Assembly (NCBI GenBank): GCA_964634255.1
Contig: CAZWJC010000007.1
Location: 4,639 to 68,638 of the forward strand
DNA: 64,000 bases
Origin: MWDV01 sp964634255
Lineage (GTDB): Bacteria; Verrucomicrobiota; Verrucomicrobiia; Limisphaerales; MWDV01
Direction: 5' to 3'
Part shown: piece after piece, positions 15,723-23,184 of the stretch
Layout of the letters: each line of letters begins with the position of its first letter
Numbering within the stretch: position 1 is the first letter of the stretch
Notes under the pieces: model-generated
What the model was told of the DNA's origin: nothing
What the model saw: only the letters and a program-made list of their open reading frames with translations
Databases searched by the model: none
Position numbers and translations under genes: made by a program

Positions 15723-16703
15723 TCATGCTGTTGACGCTCCGCCATACGCGCTGACCTCTTTCAGCAGGTCGCGTCGCCCCTCCATGAACTCTCCGACCAC
15801 GCGATTGGCGAGGCGGAGTTTCTCCGCGATAGAACCTGTCGGGCAGGCATGGAGCAGCATCATGCAGACGCTGAGCAGGTCACCAGTGCCCGCGGTGTGA
15901 ACGATCCGCCGCACGGGCACGCATGGTTCCACAGTGAGTTGGCCGTCAGTAAAGAAGCCAGCCCCTTTGTCGCCTTTATGGACCACCACGGCTTCCGCTC
16001 CCCACTCCGTCAACCGGCCCAGTGCGGTCGTCAAATCGGGCGCGTCGGCAAAGAGACTGAGTTCACGGACGTTGCCATGCACCAATGTCACCAGTGGGAG
16101 GAGTCGCCGCACCGCTTCCTTCCGCGCCGCAACGCGAGCCGCGTCCGCCACACCCCAGAGCGGATCCCAGTTCAGGTCCAGCGACGTGGCCAGTCCGCGG
16201 TCGCGTGCGGCTTGCAGGAGCGCGGCGTTGCCACCGTGCAGCATCCGCTCTGAAAACCAGATGTCGGCGCGCAGCAAATGGTCCGTTCCGTCCAACATCG
16301 AGAGATCGAGGTCGCCAAAGTCGAGAGCGCAGTTGTTCGGTTGGGCGCTGATGAAATGTCGGCAACCGTTCGTGTAACTCAAAACGATCGAGCTACCGGT
16401 CCGGACCAGCGGATCACGGCGGACGTAGGAGCGCACACCGCGTCGCTGCATTTCCTGTTCGAGCCGTGCGCCAAGGGCGTCCGTGCCAACCTTGCCGGCG
16501 AATCGCGCCTCGGCACCAAGGCCTGCCGCAAAAAGCGCGCTGTTGGCACCGCCACCCCCGATGGTTTCAACAAGGTAATCCGCCGGCGTTTCGCCGTCGT
16601 GGCAGAGGTGATCCCCGGGCGCAAGCGGGGAGGTCTTCACGTCACGGCAAATGCTGCCGACGATGCAAAGTCTGCTCCCGCGAAAGGCCGTGTCATCCAG
16701 CAT
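15723..16703 (-). CDS. PfkB-family sugar kinase
   Basis: 326 residues, ribokinase fold. The N-terminal glycine motif is visible as ETIGGGGANSALFAAGLGAEARFAGKVG and the C-terminal catalytic motif as HTAGTGDLLSV, where the D is the expected base. It phosphorylates a sugar or nucleoside hydroxyl with ATP. Last gene of a three-gene minus-strand operon with a second PfkB kinase (11-base overlap) and a SIS isomerase-like protein. Unlike typical ribokinases the anion-hole motif reads AGTGD rather than AGAGD. Substrate unknown; two kinases and an isomerase-like protein together suggest a short route for one unusual sugar. Confidence 0.9.
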   Translation of the reverse strand: MLDDTAFRGSRLCIVGSICRDVKTSPLAPGDHLCHDGETPADYLVETIGGGGANSALFAAGLGAEARFAGKVGTDALGARLEQEMQRRGVRSYVRRDPLVRTGSSIVLSYTNGCRHFISAQPNNCALDFGDLDLSMLDGTDHLLRADIWFSERMLHGGNAALLQAARDRGLATSLDLNWDPLWGVADAARVAARKEAVRRLLPLVTLVHGNVRELSLFADAPDLTTALGRLTEWGAEAVVVHKGDKGAGFFTDGQLTVEPCVPVRRIVHTAGTGDLLSVCMMLLHACPTGSIAEKLRLANRVVGEFMEGRRDLLKEVSAYGGASTA

Positions 16704-17604
16704 GGCTCAACATCTCCTCTGCTTGGGCCAGTGTGGGAATCGATGTGCGACCGCCGCGCGCTGTCACCGAGACGGCGGCGGCCGCGGAGGCGAGACGCAA
16801 GGTTTCCCGCCACGGCCTGCCCCGAAGCATCCCGTAAGTGAATGCACCATGAAAAACATCTCCGGCTGCGGTGGTGTCGCAAACCCTGACGGAAAAGGCG
16901 GGCAGGCTGTCCCGGCACTGGTCGGTGCCATGCAGCAAGCCATGCTCGCCGCGGGTGATTACGACCGGATGACCGTTGATCCGATGCAACGCAGCCACGG
17001 CAGCCGCCTGGTTCGCGACGCTGTCCAGTTCCACCACGCCGCTCAATTCGCGAGCGAATCGTTCCGAGGCGACGAGACAATCAACCCGCTTGGCTAGCTC
17101 CCGCGTCCCCTCTCGCAACGAGCCCGCGTCGAGAATGGTCTTCGCCTCCGGGAACAAAGTCATGGCCTCCAGCGAAGCCTCCAATTCGTGGCCATCGAAA
17201 AGCAACACCCGCGGTGCTTGCGCCCACTCGGGCCTGGGCACAAGTCGGAACGGCGGGCCTGGGCAAGGCACCTTGCGATTGATGATCGTGCGACTGCCGT
17301 TCTGCTCGTTCACCAGGATGACAGACACTGGTGTGGCGTCACCGGGATTGCGCCGCAGCCAAGTCATGTCGGTGCCGGCATCGGCAAACTCGCGCGCGAT
17401 CCTCTCCCCGTAAGCGTCCAAGCCAACAACCCCGGCAAATCCGGTCGCGACGCCCCACCGTGAAAGCAGAATCGCAGCGTTGGCCGCCGGCCCGCCGCCA
17501 CTCTCAATCATCGTGTTGATTTCGCGCTTGCTGTTTTCGACCGGGTAACCGGCGACAAAAACGCTGATATCCCAAGCGGCATGGCCGATACAGAGTACGT
17601 CCAT
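16693..17604 (-). CDS. PfkB-family sugar kinase
   Basis: 303 residues from the ATG 17602-17604, which shares one base with the upstream SIS stop (TGATG); a GTG one codon earlier is possible. The glycine motif ESGGGPAANAAILLSRWG and catalytic motif CDTTAAGDVFHGAF (D as base) place it among ribokinase/fructokinase-type kinases. DTTAAGD is closer to the sulfofructose/2-keto-3-deoxygluconate-kinase style than to ribokinase. Central gene of the SIS-PfkB-PfkB operon. It shares only the fold with its neighbour, so the two kinases probably do different steps or accept different sugars. Confidence 0.92.
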   Translation of the reverse strand: MDVLCIGHAAWDISVFVAGYPVENSKREINTMIESGGGPAANAAILLSRWGVATGFAGVVGLDAYGERIAREFADAGTDMTWLRRNPGDATPVSVILVNEQNGSRTIINRKVPCPGPPFRLVPRPEWAQAPRVLLFDGHELEASLEAMTLFPEAKTILDAGSLREGTRELAKRVDCLVASERFARELSGVVELDSVANQAAAVAALHRINGHPVVITRGEHGLLHGTDQCRDSLPAFSVRVCDTTAAGDVFHGAFTYGMLRGRPWRETLRLASAAAAVSVTARGGRTSIPTLAQAEEMLSHAG

Positions 17605-18179
17605 CACTTGGTTTCTCCACGCGCCAGTTCCCGTTTTAACTCGTCCATCAGCAGATGCTCAATCACCAGATGGATCGCCTCCGTCTGCGGAGTCGAGTCC
17701 ACCGGCACTCTGATCGAGCAATCCGCTTCCTGGTGCAGAAGCCCGCCGTCGAAGCCCACCAACGCGATGGTCTGCGCCCCCAGCTCTCGTGCATAGCGTC
17801 CAGCTCGGACGAGGTCGGCAGAGAAACCCGTGCCGCCGTGAACGGAGATGAGCAGGAGCAGGTCGCCGGGCTTGAGCAACCCGCGCATCTGGTTGACGAA
17901 CACGTCTTCACGCGCGGCGTCGTTCGCCCAAGCGGTGTAGAGCGACACATTGTCAGTGAGGCAACGGGTGTCGAAAGGCCGCGCGCCAACCGGGATGACG
18001 AACTTCGCCAAGTCGCAGGCAAAATGCTGAGCGGTGGAGGCTGAACCGCCGTTGCCGGCAGTGAAGACACGGCCTCCGGTGCGGTAGCACTCCAGCAGGA
18101 GGTCGCGGGCGTGCGCGAGGGCTGTCTGATCCAGTTGCTGGATCAGCCGGACGGTTTCTTGCAGGAAGTCAGCAATCAT
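17604..18179 (-). CDS. SIS-domain sugar-phosphate isomerase, GmhA-like
   Basis: 191 residues, the length of sedoheptulose-7-phosphate isomerase GmhA. The phosphate-binding motif AGNGGSASTAQHFACDL is the hallmark; LLISVHGGTGFSADLVRA (where GmhA usually has STSGNS) and STPQTEAIHLVIEHLLMDEL follow in order. It would interconvert a ketose and aldose phosphate in the cytoplasm. First gene of the operon with two PfkB kinases. The altered SVHGGTG loop argues against the standard heptose substrate and for a related sugar phosphate. A perfect palindrome lies 35 bases upstream. Confidence 0.9.
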   Translation of the reverse strand: MIADFLQETVRLIQQLDQTALAHARDLLLECYRTGGRVFTAGNGGSASTAQHFACDLAKFVIPVGARPFDTRCLTDNVSLYTAWANDAAREDVFVNQMRGLLKPGDLLLLISVHGGTGFSADLVRAGRYARELGAQTIALVGFDGGLLHQEADCSIRVPVDSTPQTEAIHLVIEHLLMDELKRELARGETK

Positions 18180-18213
18180 GAGAACGATCCTGCGGGGCAG
18201 ACTAGGGAAATTG

Positions 18214-18230
18214 CCGTGGACCGTCCACGG
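18214..18230. promoter_or_regulatory. Palindrome upstream of SIS-PfkB operon, possible operator
   Basis: CCGTGGA-CCG-TCCACGG, perfect 7-bp arms with a 3-base centre, 35-51 bases before the SIS start codon. Size and position fit a dimeric repressor or activator site. No regulator gene is adjacent. Confidence 0.4.
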
Positions 18231-18412
18231 AAATGCTGAAGCGCTTGGGGCGGATGCCGCTGAGCACGCAAGCCAACAACCGTGACCGCATGGCAGCGCT
18301 GCAGTCCAAACGGGATCGGCTGCGTCAGTGAATTACCAAAACCACACCGACGGCAATGGCGGACGGTTTACGAGGACACCCAGCGGCAAGGCTTTGACGA
18401 CGCAATTTGTCG

Positions 18413-18554
18413 TCAATTCTCCGCCGCGTGCAATCCGCCCGTCCCAGCGCGGAAGGCAACGGCCATGCGCTCAGGATTCACCACGACGCGACAGGTTCCA
18501 GCGTCTGCAACGGATCCGGCACGATCCCGGCGCAAACGACGATTTGATATGCGG
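18413..18554 (-). repeat. Duplicated 3' end of the flavoprotein gene, copy 2
   Basis: Bases 18413-18472 match about 53 of 60 positions of 20214-20273 and translate on the minus strand as PERMAVAFRAGTGGLHAAEN plus stop. The adjoining bases to about 18554 resemble those beside copy 1 (15622-15703). It lies directly downstream of the BspA-like gene, so that gene is flanked on both sides by copies in the same orientation. The remainder of the 387-base gap (18180-18412) holds the palindrome and nothing else I recognise. Confidence 0.75.
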
Positions 18555-18566
18555 TGCTCATAGAGC

Positions 18567-20198
18567 TTACGGTGAACGGAGTCGATAGAAACGGCCGGGA
18601 TAGTTCGTCCACTGGGGATCGCCGAAATAGGCGGTACCGGTCGTGAGCGTATTCGTTTGCACCGGCTGCCAATCGGGATCGGACAGATTCGCGCAGGCTT
18701 CCACCACCACCGTCTGCCCTTTGGCCCAGGCGATGTTGAAACCGAATTGATTTGTCTTCACGCCGATGCTGCTATCGCTGGTTTGCGCCTGAGGCCGCCA
18801 CAATGCGGTGGGAAGTCGGGTTGATTGGGAAAAGGCTGCCCAACCCGTCGTGCCGGGCAAGTAATAGGCCGTCGTATTTCGTGGAATCAGAACTCCATAA
18901 TGGCCGTTGCCCCGGCTAGGGGCGTTACCCTGGAAATAGACCCCGAGCAAGCTGGGACAGTTAAGTGTCCCTAGAGTGGTGACGCTTTTGGGAATGGTGA
19001 TGGTGGTCAAGCTGGTGGCCTCAAACGCCACGTCCTCAATGCTAATGACGCTGTCGGGAATGGTGATATTAGCAAGGCGGTAACAACCATTGAACGCCCC
19101 AACTCCAATACGCGTAACGCCGTTAGGGAGGGCCACGTTGCTCAGTAAACAGCCCGAGAAAGCCCAATCGCTGATGTTAGTGACGCTGCCCGGTATGGCG
19201 TAACTGCCTGGTTTGTGGAAGCTACCGGATTTGCCGTAAGGGAATTCAATGAGCTCAGTTTGACTGAAGTTAAACAAGACACCGGCCATACTGCTATACG
19301 CAGTATTGTTAGTGGCCACATCTATCGCGGTCAGGCGGGAGCAATGGCCAAACGCGCCTGCGCCGATATTGGTGACGCTGCTGGGAATTGTGATGTTGGT
19401 CAAATTGGAGCAGTCGGAAAACGCGGATTCTCCCATGGTCGTGACGCTGGCTGGGAATACGAGGTTAGCCAGCCCCGTACAACCATGAAGCGCATATCGC
19501 TCCATGGTCGTGACGCTGTCGGGAATGGTCAAATCGGTCAAACCGCTGCAGGCAAAGAACGCATACTCTCCGATGTTGGTGACGCCGCTGGGAATGGTAT
19601 AACTTCCGACCAACCCAAACGGGTACTCAACAAGTGTCGTTTGGGTTCTATTGAACAGAATCCCGCCGACGCTGCAAAAAGCCGGATTCTGCGGGGCCAC
19701 CGCTATGTTTGTAAGGCTGGAACAATGAGCGAAGGCAGTGCTCCTCATGTTCGTGACGCTGTTGGGGATAATGACATTGGTCAGGCTGGAGCAGCCCCAG
19801 AATGCATCGTATCCTATGCTGAGGACGCCGTTACCTATCGTAAGGCTGGCAAGATCGTAGCAATTCAGGAAGGCAGACTGCCCGATGCTGATGACGCTAT
19901 CGGGAATGGCCACGCTGGTTAACCCAGATTCTGCGAATGCCTGGAAAGCGATGTTGGTGACACTGTGAGGGATGATTACGTTGGTGACGCTGGCATAAGC
20001 AAAAAACGCGGAGCTTCCGATGCAAGTGACCTCATAACCGTTCGTCGAGCCGGGGATGACTACCGAGCCGCCCGCGCCAGCGTAACCCGTGATCGTGATT
20101 GTGCCTTTGTTGGTCGAAAAGGTGAATTGCGCCTGCGCAACGACAGGCAGCTTCAGCAATAGCGCCATAACAAGGCACTTGAGCGTTTGCCTTCCCAT
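18567..20198 (-). CDS. Secreted BspA-like leucine-rich repeat protein
   Basis: 543 residues with a signal peptide (MGRQTLKCLVMALLLKLPVV then AQAQ). From about residue 55 to 420 it is built of LRR_5 units of the form 'sVtsIg..AF.gCssLtnvtIP', about 14-15 copies, the BspA surface type. The last 80 residues form a beta-rich module (ANLSDPDWQPVQTN, then YFGDPQWTNYPGRFYRLRSP) found at the C-terminus of many verrucomicrobial exported proteins, as also in the endonuclease at 49162. The likely role is adhesion or surface binding; partner unknown. The coding DNA is visibly less GC-rich than the flavoprotein gene 16 bases away, which fits acquisition. Repeat count is by eye. Confidence 0.93.
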   Translation of the reverse strand: MGRQTLKCLVMALLLKLPVVAQAQFTFSTNKGTITITGYAGAGGSVVIPGSTNGYEVTCIGSSAFFAYASVTNVIIPHSVTNIAFQAFAESGLTSVAIPDSVISIGQSAFLNCYDLASLTIGNGVLSIGYDAFWGCSSLTNVIIPNSVTNMRSTAFAHCSSLTNIAVAPQNPAFCSVGGILFNRTQTTLVEYPFGLVGSYTIPSGVTNIGEYAFFACSGLTDLTIPDSVTTMERYALHGCTGLANLVFPASVTTMGESAFSDCSNLTNITIPSSVTNIGAGAFGHCSRLTAIDVATNNTAYSSMAGVLFNFSQTELIEFPYGKSGSFHKPGSYAIPGSVTNISDWAFSGCLLSNVALPNGVTRIGVGAFNGCYRLANITIPDSVISIEDVAFEATSLTTITIPKSVTTLGTLNCPSLLGVYFQGNAPSRGNGHYGVLIPRNTTAYYLPGTTGWAAFSQSTRLPTALWRPQAQTSDSSIGVKTNQFGFNIAWAKGQTVVVEACANLSDPDWQPVQTNTLTTGTAYFGDPQWTNYPGRFYRLRSP

Positions 20199-20213
20199 GA
20201 CGCGGATCGTCTG

Positions 20214-22166
20214 TCAATTCTCTGCCGAATGCAATCCGCCCGTGCCGGCGCGGAAGGCGATGGCCATGCGCTCGGGATCTTCCGGCGAGGCGGTGGCGCA
20301 GTTCCACAGGCACGCGCCGCAGTGGACGCATTTCTCGCGGTCAAAGTTGGGCACGCCGGTTTCGCCGGGCGTGATGGCCTGGCCGGAACAGACTTCGACG
20401 CACAGCTTCGTGCCGCACTTTTGGCATTGGTTCGGGAAAACAAACGCGACGTGATCGGCGTAGCCGGGCGGCGCTTGCACTTTGCCGCCGAGCAGGAGGG
20501 CGTCCTGGTGCGAGACGAGCAGTTGGCCGTCATAGGGAATCGCCGGCCAGCCGGCGCGTTCCATGAGCGCGGCGTGCGCGGAGACACCGCGGGCATAGCA
20601 GTCGTCGCGAATCTTGCGCACTTCGTCGGCGGGGATGCGGCCGTGATAATAATCTTCCAGCGAGGGGATGCGTTCCCACGGGCGCTTGGGTTCGCCACCG
20701 AGGTTGAGCTTGCCGTTGGTTAAACCGGCCAGCGCCATGCCGATCATGCCGGTGACGACGCCGCGTTGGAAACCGTCGCGGGATTTCTCGGCAATGCGCG
20801 CTTCCTGTTCCACCCAACTCGCGCGGCGGCGGGCGACGTAGGTGGCTTCGAGATTCTCCTTCGTGAACGGTTTCTTGGCCTTGAGCAATTCGAGCACTGC
20901 TTCGGCGAGTTGCGCGCCGGTGGCCCAGGCTTCGTCCACGCCCGAGCCGGTGAGGACGTTGGTGCTGCCGCTGCCTTCGCCGATGCGCGCGTAGCCGTCG
21001 CCGACGAGATGCGGCTCGCCGCGCCGGCCGGATTCGCCGAGGGTCTTCGCGCCCCAGGAACGGAGCTTGCCGCCCTTAAGGTAGCGCCAGAGATACGGAT
21101 GCAGCATCCAGTGCTGGAGATAGCGATACGCCGTACGCGCCGGGCTATCGAACCACGACGGCACGAAGATGCCGAGCGACGCGACGCGGTCGGGATGCAC
21201 GTAGAGGAAACCGAAAATCTCCGGCTCGGGATAACCGAACGTGTGCAGCACGGTGCCAGGTTTGAGTGGCGTATCTTCCGGCAAATCCACGACGAACTTC
21301 ATGCCCACGGCCCAATCGCGGACGTGGTGTTCGGGCGGCAAACCGAACTGCGCATCGAGCTGCTGGCCAACTGGGCCAACCGGACCGTCGCCGACGACCG
21401 TGAGCGCGGCGTGGATGTCCATGCCCGGCGTGAAACCATCGCTGGGTTGGCCCTGCTTGTCCACGCCTTGGTCCATGAGGCGGACACCGAAGACTCGCCC
21501 GGAGCGCGGACAGCCTTGTCCGCGCGTGCCTGCTTCTTCTTTTGCGGCTGGCGGACATGGCTGTCCGCGCTCCTGCCCCGTGCCGGTTTGTTCAATGAGC
21601 GCCTCGGCCACCGGCGTGCCGGGCCAGATCTGGACCGTGCCGGTGCTTTGCACCTGCGCGCCGACCCATTGCATGAACTGGCCCATCGAAAACACCATGC
21701 CGCCGTGTTTGTGCAGGAACGCAGGCGTCCACGGCAGATTCAGCGCGCAGTCCTTCACCGGCAGCGCCCAACTGCAAGCGCAGATCAGCGCATCCGCAGC
21801 CTTGAGCATGGCGGAGCGACGGCTCGCCCCGTGCGGGTCGAGCAGGTAAAGCACCTTCTCGTCGCCCACCGGTGCGGACATCGGAATGCCCGCGTTCTCG
21901 ATATCCGGAATGCTCGCTCGCAACGCCCGCGCTTTTGTCACGACGCCCGAGACGCCGAAACCGAGGTCATCCGCGCGCTCGTAGCAGAGGACCTGCGGCG
22001 GCATGCCGGGCATGGTGGCGCTTTCGACAGCAGGCGTGCCATCGGCATTGACGAGCTGCTTCGAAAGCGTGGTGAGAAAACCCGCCATCGCCGGGCCGAA
22101 GCCAACGCAGGCGATGTCCACGTCCATGCGCGGACGTTCGATGGGAGAAGCTGGTTGTTCGTTCAT
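20214..22166 (-). CDS. ETF-quinone oxidoreductase-like flavoprotein with C-terminal 4Fe-4S domain
   Basis: 650 residues. N-terminal FAD/NAD-type Rossmann motif VDIACVGFGPAMAGFL, then geranylgeranyl-reductase/FixC-like features (TVVGDGPVGPVGQQL, GEGSGSTNVLTGSGVDEAWATG). The C-terminal ferredoxin domain has cysteines in CQKCGTKLCVEVCSG and C-x2-C-x2-C-x3-C (CVHCGACLWNCAT), as in ETF-QO. It would pass electrons from an electron-transfer flavoprotein to membrane quinone. The acyl-CoA dehydrogenase two genes upstream on the same strand is the natural electron source. An in-frame palindromic element (21501-21573) adds about 25 residues rich in G, Q, P and C in the middle. The last 20 codons are the source of the repeats at 15562 and 18413. 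No ETF subunits are in the window. Confidence 0.9.
   Translation of the reverse strand: MNEQPASPIERPRMDVDIACVGFGPAMAGFLTTLSKQLVNADGTPAVESATMPGMPPQVLCYERADDLGFGVSGVVTKARALRASIPDIENAGIPMSAPVGDEKVLYLLDPHGASRRSAMLKAADALICACSWALPVKDCALNLPWTPAFLHKHGGMVFSMGQFMQWVGAQVQSTGTVQIWPGTPVAEALIEQTGTGQERGQPCPPAAKEEAGTRGQGCPRSGRVFGVRLMDQGVDKQGQPSDGFTPGMDIHAALTVVGDGPVGPVGQQLDAQFGLPPEHHVRDWAVGMKFVVDLPEDTPLKPGTVLHTFGYPEPEIFGFLYVHPDRVASLGIFVPSWFDSPARTAYRYLQHWMLHPYLWRYLKGGKLRSWGAKTLGESGRRGEPHLVGDGYARIGEGSGSTNVLTGSGVDEAWATGAQLAEAVLELLKAKKPFTKENLEATYVARRRASWVEQEARIAEKSRDGFQRGVVTGMIGMALAGLTNGKLNLGGEPKRPWERIPSLEDYYHGRIPADEVRKIRDDCYARGVSAHAALMERAGWPAIPYDGQLLVSHQDALLLGGKVQAPPGYADHVAFVFPNQCQKCGTKLCVEVCSGQAITPGETGVPNFDREKCVHCGACLWNCATASPEDPERMAIAFRAGTGGLHSAEN
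21501..21573. repeat. Palindromic element inserted in frame in flavoprotein gene
   Basis: Perfect 15-base inverted arms GGAGCGCGGACAGCC (21501-21515) and GGCTGTCCGCGCTCC (21559-21573). Each arm is itself part of a smaller hairpin (CGGACAgccTTGTCCG and CGGACAtggcTGTCCG). It is read through in frame and gives an ERGQPCP...GQGCPRS peptide that looks foreign to the enzyme. Confidence 0.8.
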
Positions 22167-22188
22167 GGTTTAGTTCCGCGTCAACTGC

Positions 22189-23148
22189 TCAGTAGGAGGG
22201 ACCGCGCTTTCCCGAGGAGTCGGTCTGTTTCACGAGTTGATCGTGATATCGCGCTTCTGCCCTTTCCAAGTACTGACGATAACCGGTTGGGTCGATGAAA
22301 GGGTTGGCGTTCGGCTCCTGCTCAAGGCGTTTGATCTTGTCCGGCAGCGCAAAGTCCCAGCCGTGTTCGGCGAGGAAAACGTCACAGGATAGGGCCTTCA
22401 AGGTTTCGAACGTGCGCTCAAAGTCGGCGGCGATGTCCGGATACCGAGGATTACCGACCAACCTGTAGTCCGGACACGACACGCTGCCGGCGAAAACAAC
22501 CCCGTATTCCCTATCCGCCTCCCGAGTCTTCATCAGGCAGGTGATGGAGCCGCGCGTATGCCCCGGAGTGGAGCGGACCATCAATTCAACCCCGCCAAGG
22601 CGAACCTTATCCCCGTCGCGCAATCCCCGATCCACGGAAACCGGCTGCCAAGCGAAGGTATCGCCCCATTGATCATCGTTTCTGCCTCCGCTCTCCACCA
22701 GCGCTCGACCCGCTGCGCCAACGAACAGCTTCGCACCGGTGGCATTTTTGACCAAAGCTGCTCCGCCTACGTGATCGTAATGGCCGTGCAACCCGACCAG
22801 TATCTTCACCTGGCGAGGGGCGAAACCGAGTTGTTGGATGTTCTCGAGAACCAACGCTGCCGTCTCGCGCGGGCCACAATCGAGCAGGATCAGACCATCC
22901 GGCGTTGCGACCAAGTATGACGATATCCCCGAGGTGCCAACGTAGTAAACGTTGCCGATGATTCGGAATGGCTTCACCGGCTGGTTCCACTCTCCCGGCG
23001 ATTGGGTGAACGGACGATCAGCCAGGCTCGACGCCTTGTCCGGTGAAACGCAGCCGGCCAGCAGCAAGCCGCACGCGAGCAGCACGACGGCTCTCGTTTC
23101 AGACCCGATGCGCCTCGCGTCGGCTGGGCCGTACTTCGAGCGTTTCAT
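22189..23148 (-). CDS. Metallo-beta-lactamase-fold lipoprotein, B3-like
   Basis: 319 residues from the ATG 23146-23148 (a GTG four codons earlier is possible). The N-terminal hydrophobic segment ends in a lipobox LLAGC (C33), so it is probably a lipoprotein. The zinc site H121-x-H123-x-D125-H126 lies in GLHGHYDHVGGA; TPGHTRGS supplies the next ligand and AEHGWD the last, the B3 pattern (no cysteine ligand). SGISSYLVATPDGLILLDCG is also B3-like. It could hydrolyse beta-lactams or another lactone or thioester. It lies between the acyl-CoA dehydrogenase and flavoprotein genes with 22- and 36-base gaps, so it seems part of that operon. Antibiotic hydrolysis is not established by sequence alone. 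Confidence 0.88.
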   Translation of the reverse strand: MKRSKYGPADARRIGSETRAVVLLACGLLLAGCVSPDKASSLADRPFTQSPGEWNQPVKPFRIIGNVYYVGTSGISSYLVATPDGLILLDCGPRETAALVLENIQQLGFAPRQVKILVGLHGHYDHVGGAALVKNATGAKLFVGAAGRALVESGGRNDDQWGDTFAWQPVSVDRGLRDGDKVRLGGVELMVRSTPGHTRGSITCLMKTREADREYGVVFAGSVSCPDYRLVGNPRYPDIAADFERTFETLKALSCDVFLAEHGWDFALPDKIKRLEQEPNANPFIDPTGYRQYLERAEARYHDQLVKQTDSSGKRGPSY

Positions 23149-23184
23149 GCTTGCCAGCACCTACACGCGGCGGCCCCGCGCTGG

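Noticed and set aside
18127..18147. Perfect palindrome CTGATCCAG-TTG-CTGGATCAG within the SIS gene
   Set aside because: It encodes the ordinary helix LIQQLDQ and is probably coincidental codon use; kept out as an operator.
18478..18672. 64-codon minus-strand frame over copy 2 of the tail repeat
   Set aside because: Crosses the end of the BspA-like gene and repeat DNA; no start signal or motif.
20766..22298. 510-codon plus-strand frame opposite the flavoprotein
   Set aside because: Shadow of the flavoprotein codons; Arg/His-rich, no domain pattern.
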